Shown: positions 52,420 to 62,139, numbered from the stretch's first letter. The stretch is DNA of 64,000 nucleotides from Chryseobacterium daecheongense (GCA_027920525.1 CP115858.1:1984001-2048000), one strand, 5' to 3'. Notes: generated by a model not told the origin, from the letters alone. Translations and numbers: made by a program.

Positions 52420-53086
52420 TTTTGATTTAGACAGCTTTAAGAAAACATGGCAGGAACAGCCTGTTCAGCAAAAATACGACAATAGTGAGATTCTTAATAT
52501 GCTCAACAGAAAGTCACGTAACTACGTGAAATATATTTTCTGGATAAGTGTTTTTGAATTTTTACTTTTCTCCGTAATGGGGCTATTTTATTTCTTTCAG
52601 GGAGAAGAAACCAATGGATTCCTCAACGTTTTAGAAAAACTGGGTGCTCGAAAAACTCCCGAAGTGGAAAACAGTTTTGACAAGATATATCTGATCCTTA
52701 AGATTCTTAGTTTACTTGTTACTGCCTATTTTGTCTATAAATTTTATCAGAATTATCGAAGAATAAAAATCGAAGAAAACCTTAAAGGCCTTATTACCCG
52801 AATTATTAAGTTCAAGAAGACGGTTAATGCCTTTATTTTAATCAGTATTGTTTTACTCGTTGCTTTTACTTCTATTTTTACAGTCTTTATTTTTTATGCG
52901 TTAAACTCTCAAAATGTAGAACCTGCCAACTCGGCCGTTATCATTTTCATCATAGGTACTGTATTGAGTACCGGACTCTGTGTTTTGCTGATCTGGTTAT
53001 ACTACAGACTTGTTTATGGAATTATCATGAGAAAACTTGATAAGAATCTTGCACAGCTAAGAGACATTGATTCCCTGGAAAATTAA
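52412..53086 (+). CDS. Membrane protein overlapping the sigma factor gene, possible anti-sigma factor
   Basis: This 224-residue protein has a short cytoplasmic N-terminus (DFDLDSFKKTWQEQPVQQKYDNSEILNMLNRKSRNYVKY). Four hydrophobic helices follow at about 41-60, 92-112, 128-155 and 172-195. The 8-nt overlap with the sigma factor gene and the shape fit an anti-sigma factor of unusual type. I recognise no zinc-binding HxxxCxxC motif, so this is a contextual guess. Confidence 0.7.
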   Translation: MPDFDLDSFKKTWQEQPVQQKYDNSEILNMLNRKSRNYVKYIFWISVFEFLLFSVMGLFYFFQGEETNGFLNVLEKLGARKTPEVENSFDKIYLILKILSLLVTAYFVYKFYQNYRRIKIEENLKGLITRIIKFKKTVNAFILISIVLLVAFTSIFTVFIFYALNSQNVEPANSAVIIFIIGTVLSTGLCVLLIWLYYRLVYGIIMRKLDKNLAQLRDIDSLEN

Positions 53087-53145
53087 CTTTTCCCAGGCGC
53101 TATCTTAGGATTTATTTGTTATTTTAGATCAATAAATCTTTTTGT

Positions 53146-54771
53146 ATGGCTTTATCTTATGTATCCGGAGCTTCAAATATTCCTTTACTTGGAGAAACAA
53201 TCGGTAAAAACCTTAAAAGAACAGTTGAAAAATACCCTGATCATGAAGCTTTAGTTTCTGTTCAGCAGAACTATCGAGCAAGCTACAAAGAATTTTATGA
53301 CCAGACCACAGCCGTTGCTAAAGCTCTTATTCACTTAGGCACAAAATCTGGTGACAGGATAGGAATCTGGTCTGCCAACAGGTATGAATGGGTACTGCTT
53401 CAATATGCTACTGCAAGAATTGGCAGCATTTTAGTGAATATAAATCCTGCATACAGAACTCACGAACTCACATACGTTCTCAATCAGTCAGAAGTTCGTT
53501 TTATTTTTTCTTCTTTATCCTTTAAGACCAGTAATTATAAAGAAATGGTTGAATATGCAAAGGAAGTATGCCCTACATTGGAAGGTGCTATTTTCTTTGA
53601 CGACAGTTGGGAACAGTTTCTGGAAAAAGGAAATTCAGTTTCCGATGAAACCTTACGAAATTTTGAAGAAAATATCGAATTTGATGATCCCGTTAATATC
53701 CAATATACATCCGGTACAACCGGTTTTCCCAAAGGAGTTACCCTTTCCCATCATAATATCCTGAATAATGGTTACTTTATCGGAATAAGGTTGCATTACT
53801 CAGAAAAGGATAGAGTTTGTGTTCCAGTACCTTTTTATCATTGCTTTGGGATGGTTATAGGAAACATTTGTTGTACTGCACATGGCGCCTGTATTGTAAT
53901 TCCCAATGAGAGCTTTGATCCGGACATTACCCTACAGGTGGTTTCTGATGAAAAATGCACGTCATTGTACGGAGTTCCTACCATGTTTATCGCTGAATTG
54001 GCAGTAAAAGATTTTAATACATTTGATTTCTCTAATTTAAGAACCGGAGTTATGGCCGGGTCTGTATGTCCACAAGAAATCATGAAAAAGGTGGAAAGTC
54101 TTATGAATATCAAAGAAATGAGTATTTGCTATGGAATGACGGAAACCTCACCGGTTTCAACCCAGACATTAATAGGAACATCTTTGGAAAAACAGGTAAG
54201 TACCGTAGGTACCGTTCAAGATCACCTTGAAATAAAAATCATAGATGAGAATGGTAGAACTGTGGAACGTGGTGAGCATGGCGAACTTTGTACCCGGGGA
54301 TACTCTGTAATGCTCAAGTACTGGAATGATCCGGAAAATACAAGAAAGGTTATTGATGATGCCCGATGGATGCATACCGGCGACCTTGCTGTAATGGATT
54401 CTGAAGGTTATATTACCATTTCCGGAAGAATAAAAGATCTCATTATCCGTGGTGGTGAAAATATTTCCCCAAAGGAAATTGAAGATTTTCTATACACCTA
54501 TCCCAACATCCTGGATGTGCAGATTATAGGTGTTCCCAGCGAAAAGTTCGGAGAAGAAGTAATGGCATGGGTGAAGGTGAGGAATGGCTTTGATGTAACC
54601 GAAGATGAACTTCTTAACTACTGTACCGGGAAGATTGCCCATTACAAGATTCCTAAATACTGGAAATTTGTAGAAGAATTCCCAATGACGATTTCAGGAA
54701 AAATAAGAAAGGTTGAAATGCGTGAAATCTCGGTTAAAGAATTAAAACTAGACCACTTAAGGAACAATTAA
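53146..54771 (+). CDS. Acyl-CoA synthetase (AMP-binding, long-chain fatty acid:CoA ligase-like)
   Basis: This is a 541-residue ANL superfamily enzyme. The P-loop motif is NIQYTSGTTGFPKGVTLSHHNI. Later motifs are ICYGMTETSPVSTQ, HTGDLAVMDSEGYITISGRIKDLIIRGGENISPKEIEDFL and the C-terminal lysine block MTISGKIRKVEMREI. It activates a carboxylic acid as acyl-AMP and passes it to CoA; chain length is not clear. It is not in an operon with beta-oxidation genes in this window. It is followed by a bidirectional terminator. Confidence 0.9.
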   Translation: MALSYVSGASNIPLLGETIGKNLKRTVEKYPDHEALVSVQQNYRASYKEFYDQTTAVAKALIHLGTKSGDRIGIWSANRYEWVLLQYATARIGSILVNINPAYRTHELTYVLNQSEVRFIFSSLSFKTSNYKEMVEYAKEVCPTLEGAIFFDDSWEQFLEKGNSVSDETLRNFEENIEFDDPVNIQYTSGTTGFPKGVTLSHHNILNNGYFIGIRLHYSEKDRVCVPVPFYHCFGMVIGNICCTAHGACIVIPNESFDPDITLQVVSDEKCTSLYGVPTMFIAELAVKDFNTFDFSNLRTGVMAGSVCPQEIMKKVESLMNIKEMSICYGMTETSPVSTQTLIGTSLEKQVSTVGTVQDHLEIKIIDENGRTVERGEHGELCTRGYSVMLKYWNDPENTRKVIDDARWMHTGDLAVMDSEGYITISGRIKDLIIRGGENISPKEIEDFLYTYPNILDVQIIGVPSEKFGEEVMAWVKVRNGFDVTEDELLNYCTGKIAHYKIPKYWKFVEEFPMTISGKIRKVEMREISVKELKLDHLRNN

Positions 54772-54783
54772 TATAACCATAAA

Positions 54784-54807
54784 AAATGCCCGGCTCTCCG
54801 GGCATTT
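54784..54807. terminator. Bidirectional terminator between acyl-CoA synthetase and rpoN
   Basis: AAATGCCCGG (54784-54793) and CCGGGCATTT (54798-54807) form a perfect 10-bp stem with a CTCT loop and A/T-rich flanks. It serves two convergent genes. Confidence 0.88.
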
Positions 54808-54814
54808 ATATTTT

Positions 54815-56278
54815 TTAAAGTTCTTTTCTTAATCTTGCAACTGGAATGTTAAGTTGTTCCCTGTATTTTGCAATTGTTCTTCGGGCAATATTATATCCCT
54901 GTTCTTTTAAGATAACCACTAAGGCATCATCGGTAAGAGGCTTTCTTTTATTTTCTTTACTGATCACTTCCTGAAGATGAGTTTTAATTTCTTTAGTAGA
55001 AACTTCTTCTCCATCATCGTTTGTTAAGCTGTCAGAAAAGAGGTCTTTAAGATAAATAATACCGTTTGGTGTATCAGCATATTTACTTTTTACTACTCTT
55101 GAAATCGTAGAAATATCAAAACCTGTGATATCTGCAATATCTTTAAGAATCATCGGTTTTAAAGATTTTTCATCTCCGGTAATAAAATATTCCTTCTGAA
55201 ACTTTACAATAGCCGTAATCGTCTGCAATAAGGTATTCTGACGCTGGTTGATGGCATCAATATACCATTTCGCTGCATCCAGCTTTTGCTTGATAAATAA
55301 TGCAGCTTGTTTATGCTCTGAAGAGTTTTTATCATGAGAATAGGTGGTAAGGATATCTTTATACTCCTCAGAAACCCTTAATGTAGGTGCATTCTTACTA
55401 TTAAGCATCGGAATAACCACTCCATCCTTCACCTGAATTACAAAATCCGGGATAATTTCCTGATTGATCGTTATCGTTTGCGTATCAAAATTACCTCCGA
55501 CTTTAGGAGATAGTTTCGAAATTTCTTCCAGAGCATCTTTCAGATCTTCTTCTTCGATATCATACTTCTGGATGATTTTATTATAATGCTTATTGGTTAA
55601 AGCATCAAACTGATGTCTCAAAATATTAGCTGCTAAAGAAACAGCTTTATCCGAACTTACTTTCTTCTCGATTTGCAGAAGAAGACATTCCTGTAATCCC
55701 CTAGCTCCTACTCCCGGCGGGTCCAGTTTCTGTACATAATTTTCCAGAATATCTTCAGCCTTTTCTATAGTTGTATAAATACCCTGTGAGAAAGCAAGAT
55801 CATCTACAATAGACTTGATCTCCCTTCTAAGGTATCCATCGGTATCCAGATTCCCAATAATATATTCTGCAATTTTTATGTCCTCAGGATTGATGTTGGC
55901 CAGATGGATCTGTTCCAATAGATAATCGTATAGAGACTGCCCTTCGGTAAGAAGGCTTTCATTATCGAATTCCTCATCGTCCGCAGAATAATTACTCGAA
56001 GCAGTTTTATAGCTTGGCTCATCATCATAGATATATTCATTCACATCAAAATCAGTTTCAATGCTTTCATTTCCTTCATTCTCATAAGAATCCTCAAGAG
56101 AAGCATAATCATCCTCTTTAGATTCCTCCTTTGCGATTTCCAGGGCTGGGTTTTCTTCTAACTCTCTTTCCAGTTCCTCTTCAAATTCCAAAGTATGAAG
56201 TTGAATCAGCTTCATTAATTGGATCTGCTGAGGAGCCAACTTTTGTCCTAGTTTGAGTTGTAAGTGTTGTTTAAGCAT
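54815..56278 (-). CDS. rpoN: RNA polymerase sigma-54 factor RpoN
   Basis: This 487-residue protein has all three sigma-54 regions. The Gln/Leu-rich activator-interacting N-terminus is LKLGQKLAPQQIQLMKLIQL, a Glu/Asp-rich spacer spans about 50-115, and the core-binding and DNA-binding domains follow. The RpoN box ARRTIAKYREQL lies near residue 465. Sigma-54 controls genes that need enhancer-binding activators. It is a single gene between two terminators. Confidence 0.95.
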   Translation of the reverse strand: MLKQHLQLKLGQKLAPQQIQLMKLIQLHTLEFEEELERELEENPALEIAKEESKEDDYASLEDSYENEGNESIETDFDVNEYIYDDEPSYKTASSNYSADDEEFDNESLLTEGQSLYDYLLEQIHLANINPEDIKIAEYIIGNLDTDGYLRREIKSIVDDLAFSQGIYTTIEKAEDILENYVQKLDPPGVGARGLQECLLLQIEKKVSSDKAVSLAANILRHQFDALTNKHYNKIIQKYDIEEEDLKDALEEISKLSPKVGGNFDTQTITINQEIIPDFVIQVKDGVVIPMLNSKNAPTLRVSEEYKDILTTYSHDKNSSEHKQAALFIKQKLDAAKWYIDAINQRQNTLLQTITAIVKFQKEYFITGDEKSLKPMILKDIADITGFDISTISRVVKSKYADTPNGIIYLKDLFSDSLTNDDGEEVSTKEIKTHLQEVISKENKRKPLTDDALVVILKEQGYNIARRTIAKYREQLNIPVARLRKEL

Positions 56279-56400
56279 ATTACTCTTTGTGTTTTAACAT
56301 AAGATATTCCACGAATTTAATCAATTTTTTTTAAAAATTTCATATTTAGCATGATTTTTGCATTATATAATTTAACATAATAAGCTATTATTAAAAATAA

Positions 56401-56427
56401 AAAAGCCTTAAATTAAATTTAAGGCTT
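56401..56427. terminator. Terminator downstream of asnS
   Basis: AAGCCTTAAAT (56403-56413) and ATTTAAGGCTT (56417-56427) form an 11-bp stem with a 3-nt loop. A residues precede and T residues follow on plus, so on minus it terminates asnS, 9 nt past its stop codon. Confidence 0.85.
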
Positions 56428-56436
56428 TTTTTGTAT

Positions 56437-57885
56437 CTAGAATTCAGCACTTTTCGGCGTTCTTGGAAAAGGAATCACGTCTCTGATATTCATCATCCCT
56501 GTTACAAAAAGAATAAGTCTTTCCAGACCTAATCCAAATCCTGAGTGAGGTACCGAACCAAATTTTCTGGTATCCATATACCACCAAAGTTCTTCTTCCT
56601 CAACATGCATTTCCTTCATTTTCTGTCTAAGAACCTCAATTCTTTCCTCCCTTTCAGAACCTCCGATGATTTCTCCGATTCCAGGGAAAAGAACATCCAT
56701 TGCTCCTACTGTTTTGTTATCATCATTCAAACGCATGTAGAATGCTTTGATATCTTTCGGATAATCAAAAAGAACTACCGGGCTTTCAAAATGTTTCTCT
56801 ACCAGGAATCTTTCATGCTCAGACTGGAGATCGGCCCCCCAGCTTTCGATTGGGAACTGGAATTTTCCTTTCTTATTCTCTTTAGAATTCAATAATATTT
56901 CAATAGCTTCCGTATAGCTTACACGCATAAAACGTTTAGCCACTACATTTTGAAGCTTTTCTATAAGACCTTCTTTAGCTCTTTCCTTTTCAGGCTTAGC
57001 TTTTTGTTCTTCGGCAAATCTTTTATCTAAAAATTCAAGATCATCTTTACAGTTATCCAATACATACTGGATCACATATTTCAGGAAATCTTCTGCCAGA
57101 TCAATGTTATCTTCAAGGTTGTTGAAAGCAACCTCTGGCTCTACCATCCAGAATTCCGCAAGGTGACGGGTAGTATTTGAATTTTCAGCACGGAACGTAG
57201 GTCCGAAGGTATAAATTCTTCCCAATCCCATAGCAGCAGTTTCACCTTCCAGCTGTCCGGAAACAGTAAGATTGGTTTGCTTTCCAAAGAAATCCTGACT
57301 ATAATCAATAGCTCCATCTTCTGTTCTCGGAATATTATTCAGATCAAAACCAGTCACCCCGAACATTTCTCCCGCTCCTTCTGCATCTGCACCTGTAATG
57401 ATCGGTGTATGAATGTTGAAAAACTGATTTTTGTTAAAGAATGAATGAATAGCAAAAGTTACCGCATGACGTACTCTGAATACAGCACCAAATAAATTGG
57501 TTCTGAATCTTAAATGCGCCTGCTCACGAAGTTTTTCCAGACTGTGTTTCTTTGGCTGAAGAATCGTTGTCTGTAGCTCCTCCGTAAAGTTATCTCCTAA
57601 AATAACAATCTTCTTAGCAATAATCTCTACCGTTTGTCCTGCACCCTGGCTTTCAACAACCTCTCCTACCACTTTTAGGGAAGAAGCTGTACTGATCTTA
57701 TTGATAATTTCTTTATCGAAATTTTCAAAGTCAACAATTATTTGCAAATTATTAATTGTAGATCCATCATTTAATGCTATAAAGCGATTTGCACGGAAAG
57801 CTTTTACCCAACCGTATACCGTAATGTCATGATGTAATACCTTTTTGTAATCCTGTAGGATTTCTTTAATCGTTTGCTTTTTCAT
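56437..57885 (-). CDS. asnS: Asparaginyl-tRNA synthetase AsnS
   Basis: This is a 482-residue class II aminoacyl-tRNA synthetase. The N-terminal OB-fold anticodon-binding domain spans about 15-110 ([31 protein letters not shown]). Catalytic motif 2 is [21 protein letters not shown], and motif 3 is [15 protein letters not shown]. It is single-copy and full length. A -7-like CAAAGTTA (minus TAACTTTG) is at 57924-57931, 38 nt upstream of the start. Confidence 0.96.
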   Translation of the reverse strand: MKKQTIKEILQDYKKVLHHDITVYGWVKAFRANRFIALNDGSTINNLQIIVDFENFDKEIINKISTASSLKVVGEVVESQGAGQTVEIIAKKIVILGDNFTEELQTTILQPKKHSLEKLREQAHLRFRTNLFGAVFRVRHAVTFAIHSFFNKNQFFNIHTPIITGADAEGAGEMFGVTGFDLNNIPRTEDGAIDYSQDFFGKQTNLTVSGQLEGETAAMGLGRIYTFGPTFRAENSNTTRHLAEFWMVEPEVAFNNLEDNIDLAEDFLKYVIQYVLDNCKDDLEFLDKRFAEEQKAKPEKERAKEGLIEKLQNVVAKRFMRVSYTEAIEILLNSKENKKGKFQFPIESWGADLQSEHERFLVEKHFESPVVLFDYPKDIKAFYMRLNDDNKTVGAMDVLFPGIGEIIGGSEREERIEVLRQKMKEMHVEEEELWWYMDTRKFGSVPHSGFGLGLERLILFVTGMMNIRDVIPFPRTPKSAEF

Positions 57886-58480
57886 TTGTTGATTATAAAT
57901 TTTCGTATAAAAATTAATGTCTGCAAAGTTACAAAAAAACAGCGCAAGTTGATGATTGCGTCGTCTTTAAAAAATTACCGACCCATTATTTAATATAAAA
58001 TCTATTATTTACCTGGTTTTAATTAAAAAAACAGGCCTCATTCTTTGTTTTCCATAGCTTATTTTCCGTGCTGGGGAAAAGCTCAACAACACCATACCGT
58101 CACTTTGAAAGTAACTAAGTGATTAAATCAATCAAATCAATTTTCAAATATTTGCCAATGATTTAATAATTTTTAAACAACTGCATTGTAAAATACCATA
58201 TAAGAGCCGATTAATAATTAAACAGAAAAATGATAATGAACACACTTCGTAAAGGTGAATTTTTCGGGCAAACCAATCAAACTCTTGATTTTGATGGTTT
58301 AACCAAAATTGAAAGTAAATAAATCACTTGATTTTCTTCATAGAAATTATGGATCCCTAACAGATATCGCTCTTGAATGCGGTTTTTCTGATCAGAGCCA
58401 TTTCATCCGTTGCCTCAGGAAAAACATGGGAGTTACCCCGTTAAAATATAGAAATCTTTTAAATAAGTAATGCAATATAT
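57886..58480. other. 595-nt region with decayed gene remnants
   Basis: It contains an asnS -7-like box (57924-57931) and the AraC-type remnant at 58230-58470. A weaker fragment around 58027-58116 encodes SIAYFPCWGKAQQHHTVTLKVTK, which resembles the end of a signal peptide and mature start of a secreted protein, but without a start codon. The fragment may be chance. No intact gene is present. Confidence 0.5.
58230..58470 (+). pseudogene. AraC-family regulator remnant with internal deletion
   Basis: The N-terminal end, MIMNTLRKGEFFGQTNQTLDF, runs from the ATG at 58230 to a stop at 58320-58322. The next frame then gives KSLDFLHRNYGSLTDIALECGFSDQSHFIRCLRKNMGVTPLKYRNLLNK, ending at 58468-58470. 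That C-terminal part is the second helix-turn-helix of an AraC/XylS regulator. The intervening two thirds (ligand domain and first HTH) are absent. An intact ancestor would be about 270-290 residues by family size. I call it an internally deleted pseudogene, convergent with rimM. Confidence 0.8.
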
Positions 58481-59023
58481 TTACTCGTCCTTCTTAGATG
58501 GAACTAGAAAGACATCAATAAGCCCTTCAGGCAATTGCATTTTAATAAACCTTTCTTCTCTGTTTACTTCGAGAATCCAGTCTTTAATGATAGGAATAAC
58601 AACTTCTTTTCCATCCAGGTTGGTTACAAAATACGTTTGAGCTGTCTGATCATTGATTGAACGAATAACACCACAGTCATTATCATGTTCATCAAAAATA
58701 GTAAAACCAATTACTTCGTGGTAATAAAATTGTTTTCCGGTGAGTTTAGGAAGGGAAGCAAGCGGTAAGTATACACTTTTCCCCAATGACTGATCCACCA
58801 ATGCTTCAGAAGAGTTTCTAAATGCGATATTCAGAGCATCAGACTTGCTCCAGGATGATTTTTCAATAAAAAAAGGAACCAATAGTCCGTTGATTTCAAC
58901 GAATATTGATTCCAGTTTATTGTAAAGTTCGGGTTGATCGGTATCCAATTTAAGGATAACGTTTCCCGCAAGGCCATGTCTGCGTGTGATTTTACCTAAA
59001 AAGTAGCAATCTTCTTTACGCAT
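58481..59023 (-). CDS. rimM: Ribosome maturation factor RimM
   Basis: This 180-residue protein assists 30S subunit assembly. The N-terminal beta-barrel begins DCYFLGKITRRHGLAGNVILKLDTDQPELYNKLESIFVE, and the PRC-barrel half has GKQFYYHEVIGFTIFDEHDNDCGVIRSI and VVIPIIKDWILEVNREERFIKMQLPEGLID. It is 12 nt downstream of rpsP, the conserved rpsP-rimM pair. The gene is intact. Confidence 0.95.
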   Translation of the reverse strand: MRKEDCYFLGKITRRHGLAGNVILKLDTDQPELYNKLESIFVEINGLLVPFFIEKSSWSKSDALNIAFRNSSEALVDQSLGKSVYLPLASLPKLTGKQFYYHEVIGFTIFDEHDNDCGVIRSINDQTAQTYFVTNLDGKEVVIPIIKDWILEVNREERFIKMQLPEGLIDVFLVPSKKDE

Positions 59024-59035
59024 ACAGGGTGTTTC

Positions 59036-59605
59036 TTAAGCTTCAGTGTTTTCTTCAGTTTCAGCAGCTGGAGCTTCTCCTTCTGCAGTTTCTTCAGCAA
59101 CAACTTCTTCAGCAGGTGCGTTAGCAGCTTCCTCAGCAGCTTTAGCATCAGCCTCAGCTTGTGCAGCAGCAGCTAGTCTAGCTTCATTTACTTTAACTTC
59201 AGCTTCTAAAGCAGCTTTTTTAGCATCAGCCTGAGCTTTAGATAAACCTTCTACTTTCCCTTGCACTTTTTGTTCTTTAGCATCTACCCAAGCAGCAAAT
59301 CTTTTTTCAGCCTCAGCCTCATCAAAAGCTCCTTTAGCAACACCACCTTGTAAGTGTTTTTTGTAAAGTACTCCTTTGTAAGAAAGGATAGCTCTTGCAG
59401 TATCAGTTGGTTGAGCACCGTTGTTTAACCACTTTACAGCAGAATCAACGTTCAAATCAATTGTTGCAGGGTTAGTAATTGGGTTGTAAGTTCCTAGTTT
59501 TTCGATGAATCTACCGTCTCTTCTAGCTCTAGCATCTGCAACCACGATGTGGAAAAAAGGTTTTCCTTTTTTACCGTGTCTTTGTAATCTGATTTTTACT
59601 GACAT
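59036..59605 (-). CDS. rpsP: 30S ribosomal protein S16 with long Ala/Glu tail
   Basis: The first 80 residues (VKIRLQRHGKKGKPFFHIVVADARARRDGRFIEKLGTYNP) are canonical S16. The remaining 109 residues are rich in Ala, Glu and Lys, becoming strongly acidic at the end (EEVVAEETAEGEAPAAETEE). S16 is usually about 80-90 residues long; C-terminal extensions are known in Bacteroidetes. The tail probably does not contact the ribosome core and may be disordered. It precedes rimM by 12 nt. Confidence 0.95.
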   Translation of the reverse strand: MSVKIRLQRHGKKGKPFFHIVVADARARRDGRFIEKLGTYNPITNPATIDLNVDSAVKWLNNGAQPTDTARAILSYKGVLYKKHLQGGVAKGAFDEAEAEKRFAAWVDAKEQKVQGKVEGLSKAQADAKKAALEAEVKVNEARLAAAAQAEADAKAAEEAANAPAEEVVAEETAEGEAPAAETEENTEA

Positions 59606-59653
59606 AATGTTTGAATTTTAAGGGAACTCGTCCCAGTTAAATATTTAAGTGTG

Positions 59654-59683
59654 CAAAGGTAAATAAAATTTCTAATGTATCAA
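59654..59683 (-). promoter_or_regulatory. Promoter of the rpsP-rimM operon
   Basis: On the minus strand TTG (CAA at 59681-59683), a 19-nt spacer and TACCTTTG (CAAAGGTA at 59654-59661) fit the Bacteroidetes consensus. The -7 box is 48 nt from the rpsP start. Confidence 0.75.
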
Positions 59684-59835
59684 TAAAAATGTAATAATTT
59701 ATCTGTCTTATAGTATAACAAGTAAAAAAAGAAATCCGGATTACAGCCAGGTTCGGTTAAAGTGGAAACAATTATTTTTGGAGACAGGTCCCGGATACAT
59801 TTTTTTTTAGACCTTTGGGAACAAAATCTAAATTG

Positions 59836-61464
59836 ATGAAAAATTTATTGCTGTTTGCTACAATTCTGTTGTTATGTCAAAGTATACAAAGTCAATCTAA
59901 AAAGGAAAAGATTGAAAAATTAATTAGCGCTTACAGCCAACTCAATCGTTTTAACGGGAGTGTTCTGGTCTCAGAAAAAGGAAAAATAATTTTTGAAAAA
60001 AGTTACGGTATCAAAAACTTCCAAACACAGGAAAAAAACACCAATCAAAGTATCTACAGAATATACTCTACAACAAAGTCATTTACTGCAACGACAATTT
60101 TACTATTAAATGACATGGGAAAATTATCCTTACAGGATAAACTGACAATGTATTTCCCTAACTTTCCAAAAGGAGATAGTATCACTATTGAACAATTATT
60201 AACTCATACTTCCGGAATTCAGAATAATGCTAATCCTGAAGATACAAAAGATGAGAAAACATTTATAAATTTTATAAAAGCTCAACCCTTGGATTTTTCT
60301 CCCGGAAGCCAATGGAATTACAGTAATTCCAACTATTATTTATTAGGATATATCATCAACAAGACTGCTGGAATGTCTTACCAGAAAGCTATTCAAAAGT
60401 ACATTCTCGATCCGTTAAAAATGACCAATACCGGTTTTGGGTTTAAAGAATTGAAAAATAAAAACAAAACAACGGGGTATGAATTTTTATCAAAGAATAA
60501 TTTCCAGGAAGGTATAGTCTATGATTACGACCATCCCCATACTGCAGGAGCAATGTATTCTACAGTGGAAGATTTGTATAAATACGAGGAGGGACTTAAG
60601 AGTTATAAAATTCTGAAAAAGGAAACTTTAGAAAAAGCACAAACACCATTTCATAATTACCATTATGGTTATGGCTGGGATATGTCTCCGATAAAAGGAA
60701 AAGAAACTGTTGGGCATGATGGTGGTGGCCCTGGATTCGTTTCAAGATTCTTTACAATTCCACAAGACAACATCAGCATTATCATATTAAGCAATCTGCG
60801 AGATGACAGTCTTTATTCAATGACAAGCAAAATAGTCTCTGTTTGTTATAACCTGCCTTATCAGATTCCTACCCGTATTAACATTGATTTCAACAGGCTA
60901 AATCAATTAAAAGGAATTTACAACACCTCAGACTCTAATTTTTATATTTCCGTTAATGATGGTATGCTTACTTTGGTTGATTCTGACACAAGAAACAAGG
61001 TTTTCTTCCCGGAAAGTGACAGGAAGTTTTACACTGAAGATAATGACGGGAACAAAATTCGATTTGAATTTGAATCTGATAAAGACGGAAAAGTCAATTT
61101 GTTAAAAATAACCTCTCCAGATGGGAAGATCACAGAAGCTAAAAAGACCAGTGATTCTTTTTCTTGGGGAATTACAGGAAGTGCTACTCCAAACGGATGG
61201 GGCGGACCAGATATAAAATTAATTTCTGAGAACAAAAACACCAATATTTTGAAAGCTCAAAATATCCTTTTGAAACCGGGTGAAATAAAGTTCAGAAGCA
61301 ATAATGAATGGGTAATAGAATTAGGTATCAACGGATATGGGAAACTGGTAGAACATGGCAATAATATAAAAATAGCCAATGAAGGTACTTATGATGTAAT
61401 TTTGGATATGACCGATGAAACTAATCCTACCTATCAGGTGATTAAAAATAACTTCCTTCGGTAG
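59836..61464 (+). CDS. Serine hydrolase (class C beta-lactamase/AmpH-like family)
   Basis: This protein of about 542 residues has a signal peptide (MKNLLLFATILLLCQSIQSQ). The beta-lactamase-fold domain has S-x-x-K in STTKSFTATTILLL (Ser78-Lys81), YSN in WNYSNSNYYLLGYI, and HDGGGPGF as the third motif. A C-terminal extension of about 180 residues carries beta-rich segments of unknown role. An upstream in-frame TTG at 59815 would give a poor signal peptide, so the ATG at 59836 is preferred. It may act on peptidoglycan peptides or esters; true beta-lactam hydrolysis is not implied. Confidence 0.88.
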   Translation: MKNLLLFATILLLCQSIQSQSKKEKIEKLISAYSQLNRFNGSVLVSEKGKIIFEKSYGIKNFQTQEKNTNQSIYRIYSTTKSFTATTILLLNDMGKLSLQDKLTMYFPNFPKGDSITIEQLLTHTSGIQNNANPEDTKDEKTFINFIKAQPLDFSPGSQWNYSNSNYYLLGYIINKTAGMSYQKAIQKYILDPLKMTNTGFGFKELKNKNKTTGYEFLSKNNFQEGIVYDYDHPHTAGAMYSTVEDLYKYEEGLKSYKILKKETLEKAQTPFHNYHYGYGWDMSPIKGKETVGHDGGGPGFVSRFFTIPQDNISIIILSNLRDDSLYSMTSKIVSVCYNLPYQIPTRINIDFNRLNQLKGIYNTSDSNFYISVNDGMLTLVDSDTRNKVFFPESDRKFYTEDNDGNKIRFEFESDKDGKVNLLKITSPDGKITEAKKTSDSFSWGITGSATPNGWGGPDIKLISENKNTNILKAQNILLKPGEIKFRSNNEWVIELGINGYGKLVEHGNNIKIANEGTYDVILDMTDETNPTYQVIKNNFLR

Positions 61465-61489
61465 AATTAATTTCACAGACATAATTAAT

Positions 61490-62002
61490 TTAATCCTGTC
61501 TTCCCATATAGAAAAGCCCTAAACATCTTTGGTTTTCTTCAATGGTTAAAGAATCTTTCAGGTGATTGACAATTCCAGGAGAACTCCAATAACACCCTAT
61601 TTCATTGGCTGTGCAAGTAAGATACATATTCTGTACAGCCATTGAAACAGCTGCTATTTCCTCCCATTCCGGTACCATTCCACTGAAGTTGACGACAATG
61701 GAAACAACAACATCAGCTTTGTTTATTTTAAAGCCTATGTCATCATATTTCTTCTGCAGGAAAGTTTGTTCGGACTGGGTTGCTTTGTAAATATTCTGCA
61801 TTTCTAAAGCCAGCTGAGCTTTTTCTTCACCCCGGAAGGTTTTAAAACGCCATGGTTTTGTACGTTTATGATTCGGAGCCAGTGTTGCGGAATGTAAAAT
61901 CTCATCAAGGATATCCTGAGAGATTTTTGTTTCGGTATAATCTTTAGGGAAGATACTTCTTCTTTGTTCTATGATCTCTTTTAGAATTTCTGCTTTATTC
62001 AT
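61490..62002 (-). CDS. Nitroreductase-family FMN oxidoreductase
   Basis: This 170-residue flavoprotein has the short nitroreductase fold. EIIEQRRSIFPKDYTETKISQDILDEILHSATLAPNHKRTKPWRF holds the FMN-binding start, and MAVQNMYLTCTANEIGCYWSSPGIV and CLGLFYMGRQD hold the end. Proteins of this type use NAD(P)H to reduce nitro, quinone or flavin substrates. A -7-like CAAAATTA (minus TAATTTTG) lies at 62010-62017, only 7 nt before the start, which suggests a very short or absent leader. Confidence 0.9.
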   Translation of the reverse strand: MNKAEILKEIIEQRRSIFPKDYTETKISQDILDEILHSATLAPNHKRTKPWRFKTFRGEEKAQLALEMQNIYKATQSEQTFLQKKYDDIGFKINKADVVVSIVVNFSGMVPEWEEIAAVSMAVQNMYLTCTANEIGCYWSSPGIVNHLKDSLTIEENQRCLGLFYMGRQD

Positions 62003-62139
62003 AGAGACAAAATTACGAAAAAGTTGATGTGAGACGATTGCGAATAAGCATATTATTAATTATGAATATTAATTTTTCTTATTCAGTAATCGCCGTATTA
62101 TTGATGTTTAATGATAATCATAAAATACATGGTACTAAT

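Noticed and set aside
59815..59835. TTG start for the serine hydrolase
   Set aside because: The ATG at 59836 gives a clean signal peptide; the extra seven residues do not help.
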